Shown: positions 25,831-34,617, counted from the first letter of the stretch. The stretch: DNA of 64,000 nucleotides from Archangium sp. (GCA_030695565.1 JAUYRZ010000034.1:1-64000); one strand, 5' to 3'. Program-made: numbers and translations. Notes: generated by a model from the sequence alone, not told the origin.

Positions 25831-26615
25831 GCCGGCCTGCGCCCCGTCACCGTCAACACCACCGCGTACTTGAGCGCATCGGGGTCGGAGAGCATCGCGA
25901 GGTAGCCTTTGGCGAACGCCCAGTACCGCTGCTCGTCGCCGAAAGACTTCACGGCGATGGGCGCGAGCACCTCGAAACGTTGGGTGTAGTCGGCCACCAG
26001 GCGCGCATCGGCGCCCGCGGCCACGTAGAGCGGCGACAGGTGCACGCTCACGTCGTGCAGACCCGCCTGCTTGAACCAGGTGAAGAGCTTGCGGCCCACG
26101 AAGAAGTCGAAGCCCGTCGAACTGAGCGCGCGCATGAAGGGCTCGATGCCCTCTTCCACCACTGCCGGCCGGGGCCAGAAGGCGAGGCCGATGCCGTCGA
26201 TGTCGGCGACCGACACCGTGCCCCCGGGCCGGGTGATGCGAATCATCTCACGCAGTGACGCTTCGGGCTCGCGCAGGTACTCGAAGACGAACTGGCTCCA
26301 GCTGAAGTCGAAGTGGGCGTCGGGAAGCCCGGTGGCCGGGAGCGCGCCGACGTGCGCCTGAGCGTTCTTCGAGCCCTTCACCAGCGTGTTCGCTTCCGCC
26401 ACGCGCTCGGGGCTCACGTCGAGGCCGGTGACGAAGCCATCGGGCCCGACCAGCTCGAGCATCGAGGGCATCACCGCGCCCGAGCCGCAGCCGAGGTCGA
26501 CCACGCGCATGCCGGGCTGCAGGCCGGCCGAGCGCAGCCGCACGGTGCTGGGGTTGGCGGTCTCCTGCTGGAGCAGGCGCCGGCCTTCTTGCGACGACTC
26601 CATCAGGTAGCTCAT
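25827..26615 (-). CDS. SAM-dependent methyltransferase (class I)
   Basis: 262 aa. Motif I is VVDLGCGSGAVMPSM near residue 39, the acidic motif II residue lies in VTGLDVSPERV, and the post-motif is PDAHFDFSWSQFVFEYL. It should methylate a small molecule, lipid or protein; the acceptor is not evident. It sits inside the signalling operon, overlapping both flanking genes by 4 bases, so it is probably part of the same output rather than housekeeping. No CheR-type features, hence chemotaxis methylation is unlikely. Confidence 0.8.
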   Translation of the reverse strand: MSYLMESSQEGRRLLQQETANPSTVRLRSAGLQPGMRVVDLGCGSGAVMPSMLELVGPDGFVTGLDVSPERVAEANTLVKGSKNAQAHVGALPATGLPDAHFDFSWSQFVFEYLREPEASLREMIRITRPGGTVSVADIDGIGLAFWPRPAVVEEGIEPFMRALSSTGFDFFVGRKLFTWFKQAGLHDVSVHLSPLYVAAGADARLVADYTQRFEVLAPIAVKSFGDEQRYWAFAKGYLAMLSDPDALKYAVVLTVTGRRPA

Positions 26616-29023
26616 GCCGTGGGCCTCTCCGCCTCGCCCGCGTCGACGTGGGCGACCGCTTCCTTCTCATGTCTGCGCAGACGGGCAAAGACAGAGATCA
26701 TCTGGCTGGTCATCTCGCGCACCACCGAACGATGCGCGCCGAACTCGAACACCGGGCCCATGCTGTGGAAGCCCATCGCCTCGAGGTCGGCCACGTCGGT
26801 GGCGAACGCGTGGCACTCTGCTTCTCTTCGCCCCTGGCGGGCGTAGACGGCCGCGGCGTGCGCCGCCAACGAGGTGCGGGCCTCGGCCGCGCCCGGCCCG
26901 TGCGGATCGATCAGGTACAGCCGGAACGAGCTGTACATCTCGGCCCAGAAGAGACCCGGCGACATGGTCTCCAGCAACGCCCAGCCCAGGGGCGCGCCGT
27001 GTCGATCCTCCACCACCGTCAGGCTGCGGCCGCGGCTGAGCCCCCGCGCGCCGAACCTGCCCGACAGGCTCTCCAGGTGCAGCTCGCCGGGCACCAGATC
27101 GTCGCTGAGCACCTTGACCGGATCCTCCGAGGCGCCCGCGTGGGCAAGGAAGGCGCTCTCGTCGTCGGGCCCTGCGTCGCGCACGCGCAACGGCCCGGGC
27201 GCAGGCTGGCGTTCGAGCGACAAGCGCATCGGCTCGAAACGCACCCGGTAGGCCAGCCCGGGGCGCAGCACCCGCACCGACAAGGCGCCGTAGATGCGCT
27301 CGGCCCAGCGGTTCGACGCGCGCCACAGGCCTCGCACGTAGTCCACGTCGGGCAGCGCCTCGCCGTAGTCGAAGCTCAGGCACATCAGCTGCTGCGAGAG
27401 CGCGGCGGAGCGGTGGTAGCCCGACTTCACCATCAGGTGCTGCGAGAGCCAGGTGCGCGAGTAGATGCGCAGCCCCGAGGTGTGACCGGCCAGCTCACCG
27501 TCTTGCAGGATGACGAAGGTCTTCCCCAGACCGTGGGCACCGGCGCCCATCAGGCCATGGGTGCGCTCCGGAGCGAGCGGCTCGCTGGGCGTGGAGTGAT
27601 CGCGCCACACCGCGCCTTCGTCGGCGAAGAAGTCCCAGATTTTTCCGAACGGGGTGGTCGAGCCACACTCCGCGCCCACCACCAGGTGGCGCACCAGCAG
27701 GTCGAGCAGCACCTGGCGATCGGCGTCGGTGATGCAGGTGAACTGCAGGCCACAACGCCGCTCCCCATCGTCTTCGGTGCCGGCCCGCCCCATCGAGGCG
27801 ACCACCGCCGAGACCTGGATGCGGCGCTCCCCCAGCTGGAGCTGCACGTCATCCAGCCGCAGGCCGAGGGGAAAGACGTCGATGGCCGGGTCGACCCGGA
27901 AGCAGGCCCCGATCGAACTCAAGTCGAGCACGGGTCTGGTGACGCGTAAGCCACTGAGCGGCGAGACCACGGTGATGGCCGCGCTGACCGTACCCGCCGG
28001 CACGCGCAGGCTGGTGCGGCGATGCACCTGCAGCAACGCCTGCGGCACGGCCACCACCAGCTTCTCGTCGGTCGCGCTCAACACGCCGGCGTACCCCGAG
28101 AGCTGCCGGCCGTTGATCTCGAACGACAAACGCACCGCCTGCCCCGGCGCCCAGTACGCCCGCGGCGTCGAGGCGGGCTCGAGCAGGTGCAGCACCCGGC
28201 CGTCATGACCTGCCCGTGCGAAGAGCTGAGAGAACGCGCCGTCGTCGGTGCCCACCGTGAAGGCGTTGCCCGAGCGGCTGGCCGACTTGAGCAAGGCACA
28301 GATGCGCAGCGCGTTGGTGAGGCGCTGGGGCGCCGCGGGCGTGCGGCGATGGGTCTCGAAGACCGCGCCGACCTGCAACGCGCTCCCTTTCAACTCGGCG
28401 CTCCCCTTCAGCTCGTTCCCCCACTCCGGGTTGCCCTCCACCCGGCGCACCGTCTGCACGATGCAGGAGACCTCTTCCATCAACACCACCTGGCCCCGCC
28501 GCAGCCGGGTCAACACGATGGGCTCACCGGGCATCAACGCCGCGAGGTGAGGGCCCGCGGCCACCAGCAGGCCAACGCCTTCGTTCGACACGTCGATGCA
28601 GGTCGCCTTGAGGGGGATGCCGCGCGTGACGATGGTCGCGTCGATGGGCACCGAAGCCAGATGGCGCGGCGAGGCGCGCCTGCGCACCAGGGCCTTGAGC
28701 TTCCAGGGGGCGTCGTCGTCGAGCGTGAGGAAATCGAAGCCGGCCGCGGCGATCGCCTCGAGCTCTTCCAGCGCCTCGGCATCTGCGGTCGGGGCCAACA
28801 CCACCCGGGTGGCACTCGGTGCCTTGCGGTCGAGCTCTGCGAGCAGCTTCTTGAGCTCGCCGTGATGCGAGACCACCAGTGAAGGTGCCTGTGAAAGGAA
28901 AGGCGCGGCTTCTTTGCGCGAGGCCGCCTCGAGGTACTCGTTGCCGCTCTCTCCCAGGATGGCCTTGAGGAGTGAACGAACCTCAGGTTGCGGATGAATG
29001 ATCAAGACAGGTCGGGGGGCCAT
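26612..29023 (-). CDS. PilZ protein with degenerate receiver and GNAT-like C-terminus (paralogue A)
   Basis: 803 aa. Residues 1-110 have receiver-like secondary structure (PVLIIHPQPEVRSLLKAIL) but lack the acceptor Asp (VVSHHGE). PilZ domain 1 has RRRASPR near 114 and DVSNEG near 144. A YcgR-like domain holds PilZ 2, with HRRTSLR near 334 and DLSSIG near 367. Both signatures are intact, so c-di-GMP binding is likely. Residues 455-780 are shared with the paralogue at 29652. They read like two GNAT-type halves, each with a strand, hydrophobic core and helix (SGLRIYSRTWLSQHL and APLGWALLETMSPGLFWAEM). The acyltransferase idea is inference. It may be a c-di-GMP-controlled enzyme or scaffold. Confidence 0.75.
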   Translation of the reverse strand: MAPRPVLIIHPQPEVRSLLKAILGESGNEYLEAASRKEAAPFLSQAPSLVVSHHGELKKLLAELDRKAPSATRVVLAPTADAEALEELEAIAAAGFDFLTLDDDAPWKLKALVRRRASPRHLASVPIDATIVTRGIPLKATCIDVSNEGVGLLVAAGPHLAALMPGEPIVLTRLRRGQVVLMEEVSCIVQTVRRVEGNPEWGNELKGSAELKGSALQVGAVFETHRRTPAAPQRLTNALRICALLKSASRSGNAFTVGTDDGAFSQLFARAGHDGRVLHLLEPASTPRAYWAPGQAVRLSFEINGRQLSGYAGVLSATDEKLVVAVPQALLQVHRRTSLRVPAGTVSAAITVVSPLSGLRVTRPVLDLSSIGACFRVDPAIDVFPLGLRLDDVQLQLGERRIQVSAVVASMGRAGTEDDGERRCGLQFTCITDADRQVLLDLLVRHLVVGAECGSTTPFGKIWDFFADEGAVWRDHSTPSEPLAPERTHGLMGAGAHGLGKTFVILQDGELAGHTSGLRIYSRTWLSQHLMVKSGYHRSAALSQQLMCLSFDYGEALPDVDYVRGLWRASNRWAERIYGALSVRVLRPGLAYRVRFEPMRLSLERQPAPGPLRVRDAGPDDESAFLAHAGASEDPVKVLSDDLVPGELHLESLSGRFGARGLSRGRSLTVVEDRHGAPLGWALLETMSPGLFWAEMYSSFRLYLIDPHGPGAAEARTSLAAHAAAVYARQGRREAECHAFATDVADLEAMGFHSMGPVFEFGAHRSVVREMTSQMISVFARLRRHEKEAVAHVDAGEAERPTA

Positions 29024-29067
29024 GCGCTGCTCCTTGTTGTGCCCCCCAAGGCATCACTGCATCGTGT

Positions 29068-29652
29068 TCATCCGCTACGTGGCTTGGGCCTGACCAGCCC
29101 CAACACTTCGAGCTTCGACAACACCTCGGCCGGCTGAAAAGGTTTGCGCAAGAACGCCGCCGCGCCCGCTTCGTGAAACTTCTTCTCGAGCTCAGCGCTG
29201 TGCCGGCCGCTCATGGCGAGCACCGCGATGCTGGCGGTCTGCGGTGATTCTTTGAGCCGCCGGCAGACCTCGAGGCCATCCATACCCGGCATGTACGAGT
29301 CGAGCAGCACCACCTCGGGGCGCAGCAAACCGACCTTGAGCAGACCATCGAGGGCGTTCTCGGCGAGCGAGACCTCGATGGGAAAATCAGACTTCGCCAG
29401 CAGCGCACCGAGCGAGCGCAGGTAGGTGGGCTCGTCATCGATGACCAGCAGCCGCACCTTCTCGCCCTCCAGCTCGCGGGGCACCGGCAGGCGGTGCGCA
29501 CGCAGGAAGTCGACCAGCTCGTCGGAGGCCACCCGGCGATGCCCCCCCGGCGTGCGGAACGCGCGCAGCTTGCCCTGCTCGATCCACTTGAGGACGGACG
29601 AGGGGCTGACCTGAACGAGCGAAGCCACTTCGTGGGAGGTCAGCAGGCGCAT
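29068..29652 (-). CDS. HTH (MerR/excisionase-type)-receiver protein
   Basis: 194 aa. Residues 1-55 are a helix-turn-helix of the excisionase/BldC type (TSHEVASLVQVSPSSVLKWI, then the GGHRR wing). Residues 65-190 are a receiver domain with D118 in VVLLDSYMPGMDG and the conserved Lys in FLRKPF. DNA-binding first and receiver second is the reverse of the usual order. It lies between the two PilZ paralogues, its start sharing one base with the upstream stop. It is a probable transcription output of the kinases in the same operon. Confidence 0.85.
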   Translation of the reverse strand: MRLLTSHEVASLVQVSPSSVLKWIEQGKLRAFRTPGGHRRVASDELVDFLRAHRLPVPRELEGEKVRLLVIDDEPTYLRSLGALLAKSDFPIEVSLAENALDGLLKVGLLRPEVVLLDSYMPGMDGLEVCRRLKESPQTASIAVLAMSGRHSAELEKKFHEAGAAAFLRKPFQPAEVLSKLEVLGLVRPKPRSG

Positions 29653-31682
29653 CAGGAGGTCAGGCCGTCGGGTTCGTTCATGGGCCTGACGTCTCCGTTG
29701 TCACGCCGCCGCACGCGCGCCAACACCGAGTTCATCTGGGTGATGAAGTCGCGCACCACCGAGCGGTGAGCGCCGAACTCGTAGACCGGGCCCAGGCGTA
29801 CGAACCCCAGCGACTGCAGGTCTTCCACGTCGGCGTTCGAAGCGTGGCACTCCACCTCGCGTCGGCCTGCCCGGGCTGCCTGCAGGGTGGCCCACGAAGC
29901 GAGCGAACTGCGCGCCTGCGCGGCGAGCGCACCCGAAGCGTCGAGCAGGAAGATTCGGAACGAGGTGTACATCTCGGCCCAGAAGAGACCCGGTGACATG
30001 GTCTCGAGCAGCGCCCAGCCCAGGGGCGCGCCGCGATCGTCTTGCACCACCACCAGCGAGCGGCCGCGCGAGAGGCCCAGCGCGCCGAAGCGGCGCGACA
30101 ACGTCTCGAGCCGCAGCTCTCCGGGCACCAGGTCGTCGCTGAGCAGCTTGACGGGATCTTCCGAGGCAGAAGCGAACGCGAGAAACGCGCGTTCGTCATC
30201 GGGCCCCGCGGCGCGCACCCGCAAGGGCGCGGGCACGAACGCAGCGGTGGGCAGCCGCATCGGCTCGAACCGAACGCGGTACGCGAGGCCCGGCTTGAGC
30301 AGCCGCGAAGAGACCCCGTCGTAGATGCGCTCGGCGCGACTCGACACCCGCCACAGCCCGCGCACGTACTCCACGTCGGCCAGCGCCTCGCCGTACTCGA
30401 AGCTCAACGACAACACCTGCTGCGAGAGCGTACCCGCGCGGTGAAAACCCGACTTCACCAGCAGGTGCTGTGCGAGCCAGGTGCGTGAATAGATGCGCAG
30501 GCCCGAGCTGTGCGCGGCCAGCTCACCCTCACGCTGCACCACCACGGTCTTGGAGAGCCCGTGCGAGCCATCACCCAGCAGTTGCTGGGTGGCCGAGGGG
30601 GGGCCTGAATGATCGCGCCAAAGCGCGCCTTCTTCCCGGAAGAGCTCCCAGATGCGGGGGAACGCGACCGACGAACCACAGGCCGCACCTTCCACCCGAT
30701 GGTGCAGCAGCAGGTCGACCAGGCGTTGGCGCTCCTCGGCGGAGACCGAGGTGAACGCGAGGTGGCCGACCGACGTGGTGATGGCGGAGAAGTGCAGCCG
30801 CTCGCTTGCGAACTCCAGCATCACGCGCTCGAGCCGAAGCCCTGGAGGAACGACGTCGGCGGGGTCGACCTTGAAGCTCGCCCCCGTGGCGCTGAGTTGA
30901 AGGACGGTGCGGCACCGCAGCAGGCCACTGAGCGGCGAGACGAAAGTGATCGACGCACCCGGCGGCAACGCCAGCGCACGCAGGTCGGTGCGGGGAGGCC
31001 GGGCGGCCAGCACACGAGGCAGGTGCAACACCACCGCGTGGCCCGAGGCGATCACCACGGCCGCGTGACCGGTCAGCTGGCGGCCATTGGCCTCGAAGGA
31101 CACGGTGACGATCTGCCCCGGCTGCCACTGCGGCGCGCCGCGCGGCGAAGGGCGAGGCAGGTAGAGCTGCTGGTCTTCGATGCGGGCCGACTCGAACTTC
31201 TCTTCGACCGGCGAATGATCGGTGGCCACCGTGAAGCGGGTGCCCCCGGAGCAGGCGGCCTCCAGCACCACGCGCACTCGAAGCGGGCTGGTGATGCGCA
31301 GCGGCAACGCAGGCGCGTTCTCGCTGGGAACAAAATGAGCGGCCACGAAGAGGAGCTCGGTGCCTTCGACGGAGCTGACGCGCTCCACCGTGCAGGTCAC
31401 CTCGCCCATCAACACTTCTTCTCCCCGGTGCAGCGCGCCCAGCTGAAGCACCTCGCCCACGGCCGCGGCGACCTGCTGCGGCACCAGCAGGCCCACGCCC
31501 TCGTTCGAGACTTCGATGCAGGTTGCTTTGAAGGTCTGGCCGTCGCGAAGCACGGTGGCGTCGATCGGCGTGGTGAGCGGGCGGGCCGCGGAGAGCCGGG
31601 CCAGGCGCTTGAAGTCCTCGTGCAGCGCGGTCTCCAGCTCGGAGCGCTGCGGCTCACTCAAGGTGGTCGGACGACGGAACAT
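29652..31682 (-). CDS. PilZ protein with GNAT-like C-terminus (paralogue B)
   Basis: 676 aa from the ATG beginning MFRRPTT. The frame continues upstream, but that stretch covers the promoter. It matches paralogue A from its first PilZ to the end and lacks the receiver-like segment. The first PilZ reads EVSNEG (Glu for Asp). The second keeps RTDLR but has QLSATG (Gln for Asp), so c-di-GMP binding may be weaker. The C-terminal region (LRIYSRTWLAQHLLVKSGFH, APLGWALLETMSPGLFWAEM) is nearly the same as in A. First gene of the operon. A and B could form a heteromer, one binding c-di-GMP and one not. Confidence 0.75.
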   Translation of the reverse strand: MFRRPTTLSEPQRSELETALHEDFKRLARLSAARPLTTPIDATVLRDGQTFKATCIEVSNEGVGLLVPQQVAAAVGEVLQLGALHRGEEVLMGEVTCTVERVSSVEGTELLFVAAHFVPSENAPALPLRITSPLRVRVVLEAACSGGTRFTVATDHSPVEEKFESARIEDQQLYLPRPSPRGAPQWQPGQIVTVSFEANGRQLTGHAAVVIASGHAVVLHLPRVLAARPPRTDLRALALPPGASITFVSPLSGLLRCRTVLQLSATGASFKVDPADVVPPGLRLERVMLEFASERLHFSAITTSVGHLAFTSVSAEERQRLVDLLLHHRVEGAACGSSVAFPRIWELFREEGALWRDHSGPPSATQQLLGDGSHGLSKTVVVQREGELAAHSSGLRIYSRTWLAQHLLVKSGFHRAGTLSQQVLSLSFEYGEALADVEYVRGLWRVSSRAERIYDGVSSRLLKPGLAYRVRFEPMRLPTAAFVPAPLRVRAAGPDDERAFLAFASASEDPVKLLSDDLVPGELRLETLSRRFGALGLSRGRSLVVVQDDRGAPLGWALLETMSPGLFWAEMYTSFRIFLLDASGALAAQARSSLASWATLQAARAGRREVECHASNADVEDLQSLGFVRLGPVYEFGAHRSVVRDFITQMNSVLARVRRRDNGDVRPMNEPDGLTS

Positions 31683-31731
31683 GGGAACCTTGTCGCTTCT
31701 TCGCGTGAGGGCGACCGTAGGAAGCGCAGGA

Positions 31732-31760
31732 AAAGTAGAATTAACAGCTTTGAGATTCAA
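31732..31760 (-). promoter_or_regulatory. Possible sigma70-type promoter of the signalling operon
   Basis: The minus strand reads TTGAAT, 17 bases, TACTTT. The -35 box is a good match, and the -10 box keeps the first T, the A and the last T. This would give a leader of about 40 bases before the ATG at 31682. The surrounding 230-base spacer is the most AT-rich stretch nearby. Confidence 0.35.
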
Positions 31761-31917
31761 GGACTGTCTACGACCAGTCGAGCTCGGAGCTGAGGTGGCC
31801 TGGGGGTCCTGTCCTTCACCGAGGATTTTTCCAGTACGACGAGTCAGCTCAAGACCCAATCTTGGCGCGCCTCTCCCCAAAGCGCAGCGCTCCTCGGGGG
31901 CGTATGAGGAGCGGGCG

Positions 31918-32634
31918 ATGAAGATTCTCACCTGGAACGTGCTGCACCGCGTGCACGCCGAGACGCACAACGAGAAGGCCATCGAACGGTGGCCCGAAGA
32001 GGCGCAGCGGGTGCGCGCCGTGGCGCTCTGGCTGGTGAACGCGATGACGACCGGGGACTTCGACGTGGCGTTGTTGCAGGAGGTGAGCGGCGATCTGCTG
32101 GCGGCCCTGCGCGCGCAGCTGCCGGGCCGCAGCGTGCTCGAACATCTCTATCCACGCGTGCCCAGGAGAAACGGCCAGTCGTTGCGCGACCCGCGGGAGT
32201 TCCTGGTGGTGATCGCTCCGGCGGGCGCGAAGCTCGTTCGGGCGCACACCTTCGAGAACGATCCGGGCAAGGGCTTCTTGATGGTGCAGCTGGCCTCGGG
32301 TCCGGTGGTGATCTCCACGCACGTGAGCTGGGGGCCCAGGGCGATTCCCCAGCTGCTGATGCTCTCGCAGGTGCTGCGCGATGCGCCCGGCCTGGTCTGC
32401 CTGGGGGGCGACTTCAATGCCGACCGTGCGGCGATCTCCCGCGCCACCGACGAAGACGCGATGATCAGCGTCTTCCCCGAAGGCTCGCCACCCACGCGCC
32501 CTCAGGACACCGAGGCGGGCGGGGCCGACATCGATCACCTGCTGTGCAGAGGCGCCCAGATGAACGAGGCGCACGTGTTGGAGCACGGGGGGCTGTCGGA
32601 TCACCACGCGGTGGGCGCGACCATCGTGGCATGA
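31918..32634 (+). CDS. Endonuclease/exonuclease/phosphatase-family hydrolase
   Basis: 238 aa. EEP fold: the opening strand is MKILTWNVLHR, the metal-binding Glu is in DVALLQEVSG, the GGDFNADR motif is near residue 165, and the C-terminal LSDHHAV supplies the catalytic His pair. The family includes DNase-I-like nucleases and inositol/sphingomyelin phosphatases; the substrate is not clear. No signal peptide. The start has GAGGAG 9 bases upstream. Divergent from the PilZ operon across a 235-base spacer. Confidence 0.75.
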   Translation: MKILTWNVLHRVHAETHNEKAIERWPEEAQRVRAVALWLVNAMTTGDFDVALLQEVSGDLLAALRAQLPGRSVLEHLYPRVPRRNGQSLRDPREFLVVIAPAGAKLVRAHTFENDPGKGFLMVQLASGPVVISTHVSWGPRAIPQLLMLSQVLRDAPGLVCLGGDFNADRAAISRATDEDAMISVFPEGSPPTRPQDTEAGGADIDHLLCRGAQMNEAHVLEHGGLSDHHAVGATIVA

Positions 32635-32665
32635 GCGATGCGTAGGGGAGCAGGCAGAGGTATCG

Positions 32666-33298
32666 ATGCCGACTCCAGACGAAATCCTTGCGGGACTGAT
32701 CAGCATCACCAACCGCGGGTTCATCTTCGCGGTCGCCTGGCACTTGTTGGTGGGAGCGGGCTTGATCGCGGCCTCGCAAGAGTGGCGGGCGTCAGCTCGG
32801 CTGGAGGGGGCGTTGCTGACCGCTCCGCTGCTCTCGGTGAGCGCGTTCGCGTGGGGCATTGAAGATCGGTTCACCGGCACGGTGTTTCTGGCGCTGAGCG
32901 CGGCGCTCGGGTTGATCAGCTGGCGATCGAACCGGGCCGACGTGCCGCGGCAGAAGTGGACCAGCGTGCTGGGCGTGGTGCTGATCTCGTTCGCGTGGGT
33001 GTACCCGGAGTTTCTGCGCGGCTGGCCGCAGGTGACCTCTCTGATCGCCTCGCCGATGGGCCTCATACCCTGCCCCACGTTGGCGCTGGTGATGGGCTTC
33101 ACGCTGCTGGGCTACGGGCCGGCGAGCCGGGGGTGGGCCGTCGTGCTGGCGCTCGCTGCGAGCTTCTATGCGGGCTTCGGCGTGATGCGGCTGGGCGTGA
33201 AGCTCGACCTGGTGCTGCTGGTGGGCGCGATGGGTCTGGCGGTGCGGGCGTTGGGCCGGCCGCGCGGGGCTGAGCGGCGGCTGCAGTTGGTGCACTGA
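32666..33298 (+). CDS. Hypothetical polytopic membrane protein
   Basis: 210 aa with about six membrane segments (for example GFIFAVAWHLLVGAGLIA, LALVMGFTLLGYG, LDLVLLVGAMGLAVRAL). No conserved polar motif that would name a family. Starts 31 bases after the EEP hydrolase stop, with no obvious terminator, so probably in the same transcript. Confidence 0.6.
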   Translation: MPTPDEILAGLISITNRGFIFAVAWHLLVGAGLIAASQEWRASARLEGALLTAPLLSVSAFAWGIEDRFTGTVFLALSAALGLISWRSNRADVPRQKWTSVLGVVLISFAWVYPEFLRGWPQVTSLIASPMGLIPCPTLALVMGFTLLGYGPASRGWAVVLALAASFYAGFGVMRLGVKLDLVLLVGAMGLAVRALGRPRGAERRLQLVH

Positions 33299-33385
33299 GG
33301 AAAGCCCAGTGCCCGCTCCTGAGGGCAGAGAGTCGGGGACAGGTTCCTGCTGCCCGGCGCCCTGGTCGGTGCGATCGTAGGAGCC

Positions 33386-33988
33386 ATGAAGCGACTGCAC
33401 CGCAAGGACCTCTACGGCTGGTCGAAGTTTCACGAGCCGATCAACGTCGACTTCAACAGCGTGCTCTGGGTGCGTGAAGGCGGCAACGTGGTCATCGATC
33501 CGTTGCCGCTCTCGCCGCACGATCTCGCCCACCTGCAGCAACTGGGTGGCGCGGCGTTCATCGTGATCACCAACTCAGCGCACGTTCGGGGAGCGCTCGA
33601 GTTGCAAAAAGCCACCGGCGCGCAGCTGCTGGGCCCGTCCGCCGAGAGGGAGAAGCTCGCGTGCGATCGCTATCTGACCGACGGTGAAGAAGTGGTGCCG
33701 GGCCTGCTGGTGCGTGAGCTCGATGGCTCGAAGACCCCTGGCGAGTTGGCCCTGGTGCTCGAAGAGACCACCTTCATCTCTGGAGACCTCGTGCGTGCGC
33801 ACCGAGCCGACACGGTGATGCTGCTGGGGCCCGAACAAGGCGTGCCCGACACGACGCGCGCGGTGGTCTCGCTGCGCCGGCTGCTGCAACTCCATCCGCG
33901 CATCGAGGCGATCCTGATGGGCGACGGCTGGTCACTCTTCCGCGGCGGGCATCAACGGCTGACCGAAGTAGTCGAGCACAATGGGTAG
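33386..33988 (+). CDS. Metallo-beta-lactamase-like protein with degenerate metal site
   Basis: 200 aa. The fold is recognisable: a hydrolase-like opening strand VNSVLWVREGGNVVIDPLP-type, VITNSAHVRGA where the HxHxDH loop should be, and TTFISGDLV with the usual SGD turn. Only one His of the metal loop remains (NSAHVR), so zinc-dependent hydrolysis is doubtful. It may act as a binding protein or need other ligands. It stands alone after an 87-base gap. Confidence 0.65.
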   Translation: MKRLHRKDLYGWSKFHEPINVDFNSVLWVREGGNVVIDPLPLSPHDLAHLQQLGGAAFIVITNSAHVRGALELQKATGAQLLGPSAEREKLACDRYLTDGEEVVPGLLVRELDGSKTPGELALVLEETTFISGDLVRAHRADTVMLLGPEQGVPDTTRAVVSLRRLLQLHPRIEAILMGDGWSLFRGGHQRLTEVVEHNG

Positions 33989-34009
33989 AGCCGGTTACCT
34001 TGCGCGCTC

Positions 34010-34615
34010 ATGAGCAAGCCCACGCTGACCTACTTCGACATTCCCACGAGCCGCGGTGAAGAGTGCCGCCTCGCCCTCTTCATCGCCGGCGTTTCTTTCA
34101 CGGACGAACGTCTCTCTCGCGAGCAGTGGGAAGCGCGGAAGGCGACGGCGCCGTTCGGTGCGTTGCCCCTCTTCACCAGCGAAGGCCGCCCGCCGCTCTC
34201 GCAGTCGAACGCGATCCTCCGGATGATCGGTGGCCAGCACGGCCTCTTGCCTGCCGACGCCTGGGAGTCGGCGCGTCACGAAGCGGTGATGTGCGCGGTC
34301 GAAGAGCTGCGCGCGAAGTTGGGGCCCACCGGCCGCATCAAGGATCCGGTGGAGAAGCAGAAGGCCCGTGAAGCGCTGGCGACCGGCTTCTTCCCCGAGT
34401 GGAGCGCGCAGGTCGAAAAGCAGATCACCGGCCCGTTCCTCGGCGGCGCGCAGATCAGCGTGGCCGACCTGAAGATCTTCGTGGCGCTCTCCACCCTGCT
34501 CGCGGGGAAGATCGATCACATCCCGGTCGAAACCTTCAAGCCGTTCCCGAAGCTGCTCGCGTTGACCGAAGCGGTGAAGAATCACCCGAAGGTCGTCGCG
34601 TGGTACGCGCGCTGA
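34010..34615 (+). CDS. Glutathione S-transferase family protein
   Basis: 201 aa. The thioredoxin-like N-terminal domain has a catalytic-type Tyr in LTYFDIPTSRGEECRL and the cis-Pro plus GSH-binding Ser block LPLFTSEGRPPLSQSNAILR. The helical C-terminal domain carries the N-capping ISVADLKIF. It looks like a sigma/mu-class GST. It should conjugate glutathione or a similar thiol to electrophiles, or reduce peroxides. Starts 21 bases after the MBL-like gene and ends convergently 2 bases from the next. Confidence 0.85.
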   Translation: MSKPTLTYFDIPTSRGEECRLALFIAGVSFTDERLSREQWEARKATAPFGALPLFTSEGRPPLSQSNAILRMIGGQHGLLPADAWESARHEAVMCAVEELRAKLGPTGRIKDPVEKQKAREALATGFFPEWSAQVEKQITGPFLGGAQISVADLKIFVALSTLLAGKIDHIPVETFKPFPKLLALTEAVKNHPKVVAWYAR

Positions 34616-34617
34616 TT

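Noticed and set aside
31516-31917. N-terminal extension of the EEP hydrolase to 31516
   Set aside because: It overlaps the PilZ gene start and its promoter and has poor codon quality. ATG 31918 has a GAGGAG site.
33300-33385. GGGGACAGGTTCC segment as a mobile or palindromic element
   Set aside because: Similar strings recur as repeats in other bacteria, but I find one copy here and no inverted partner.
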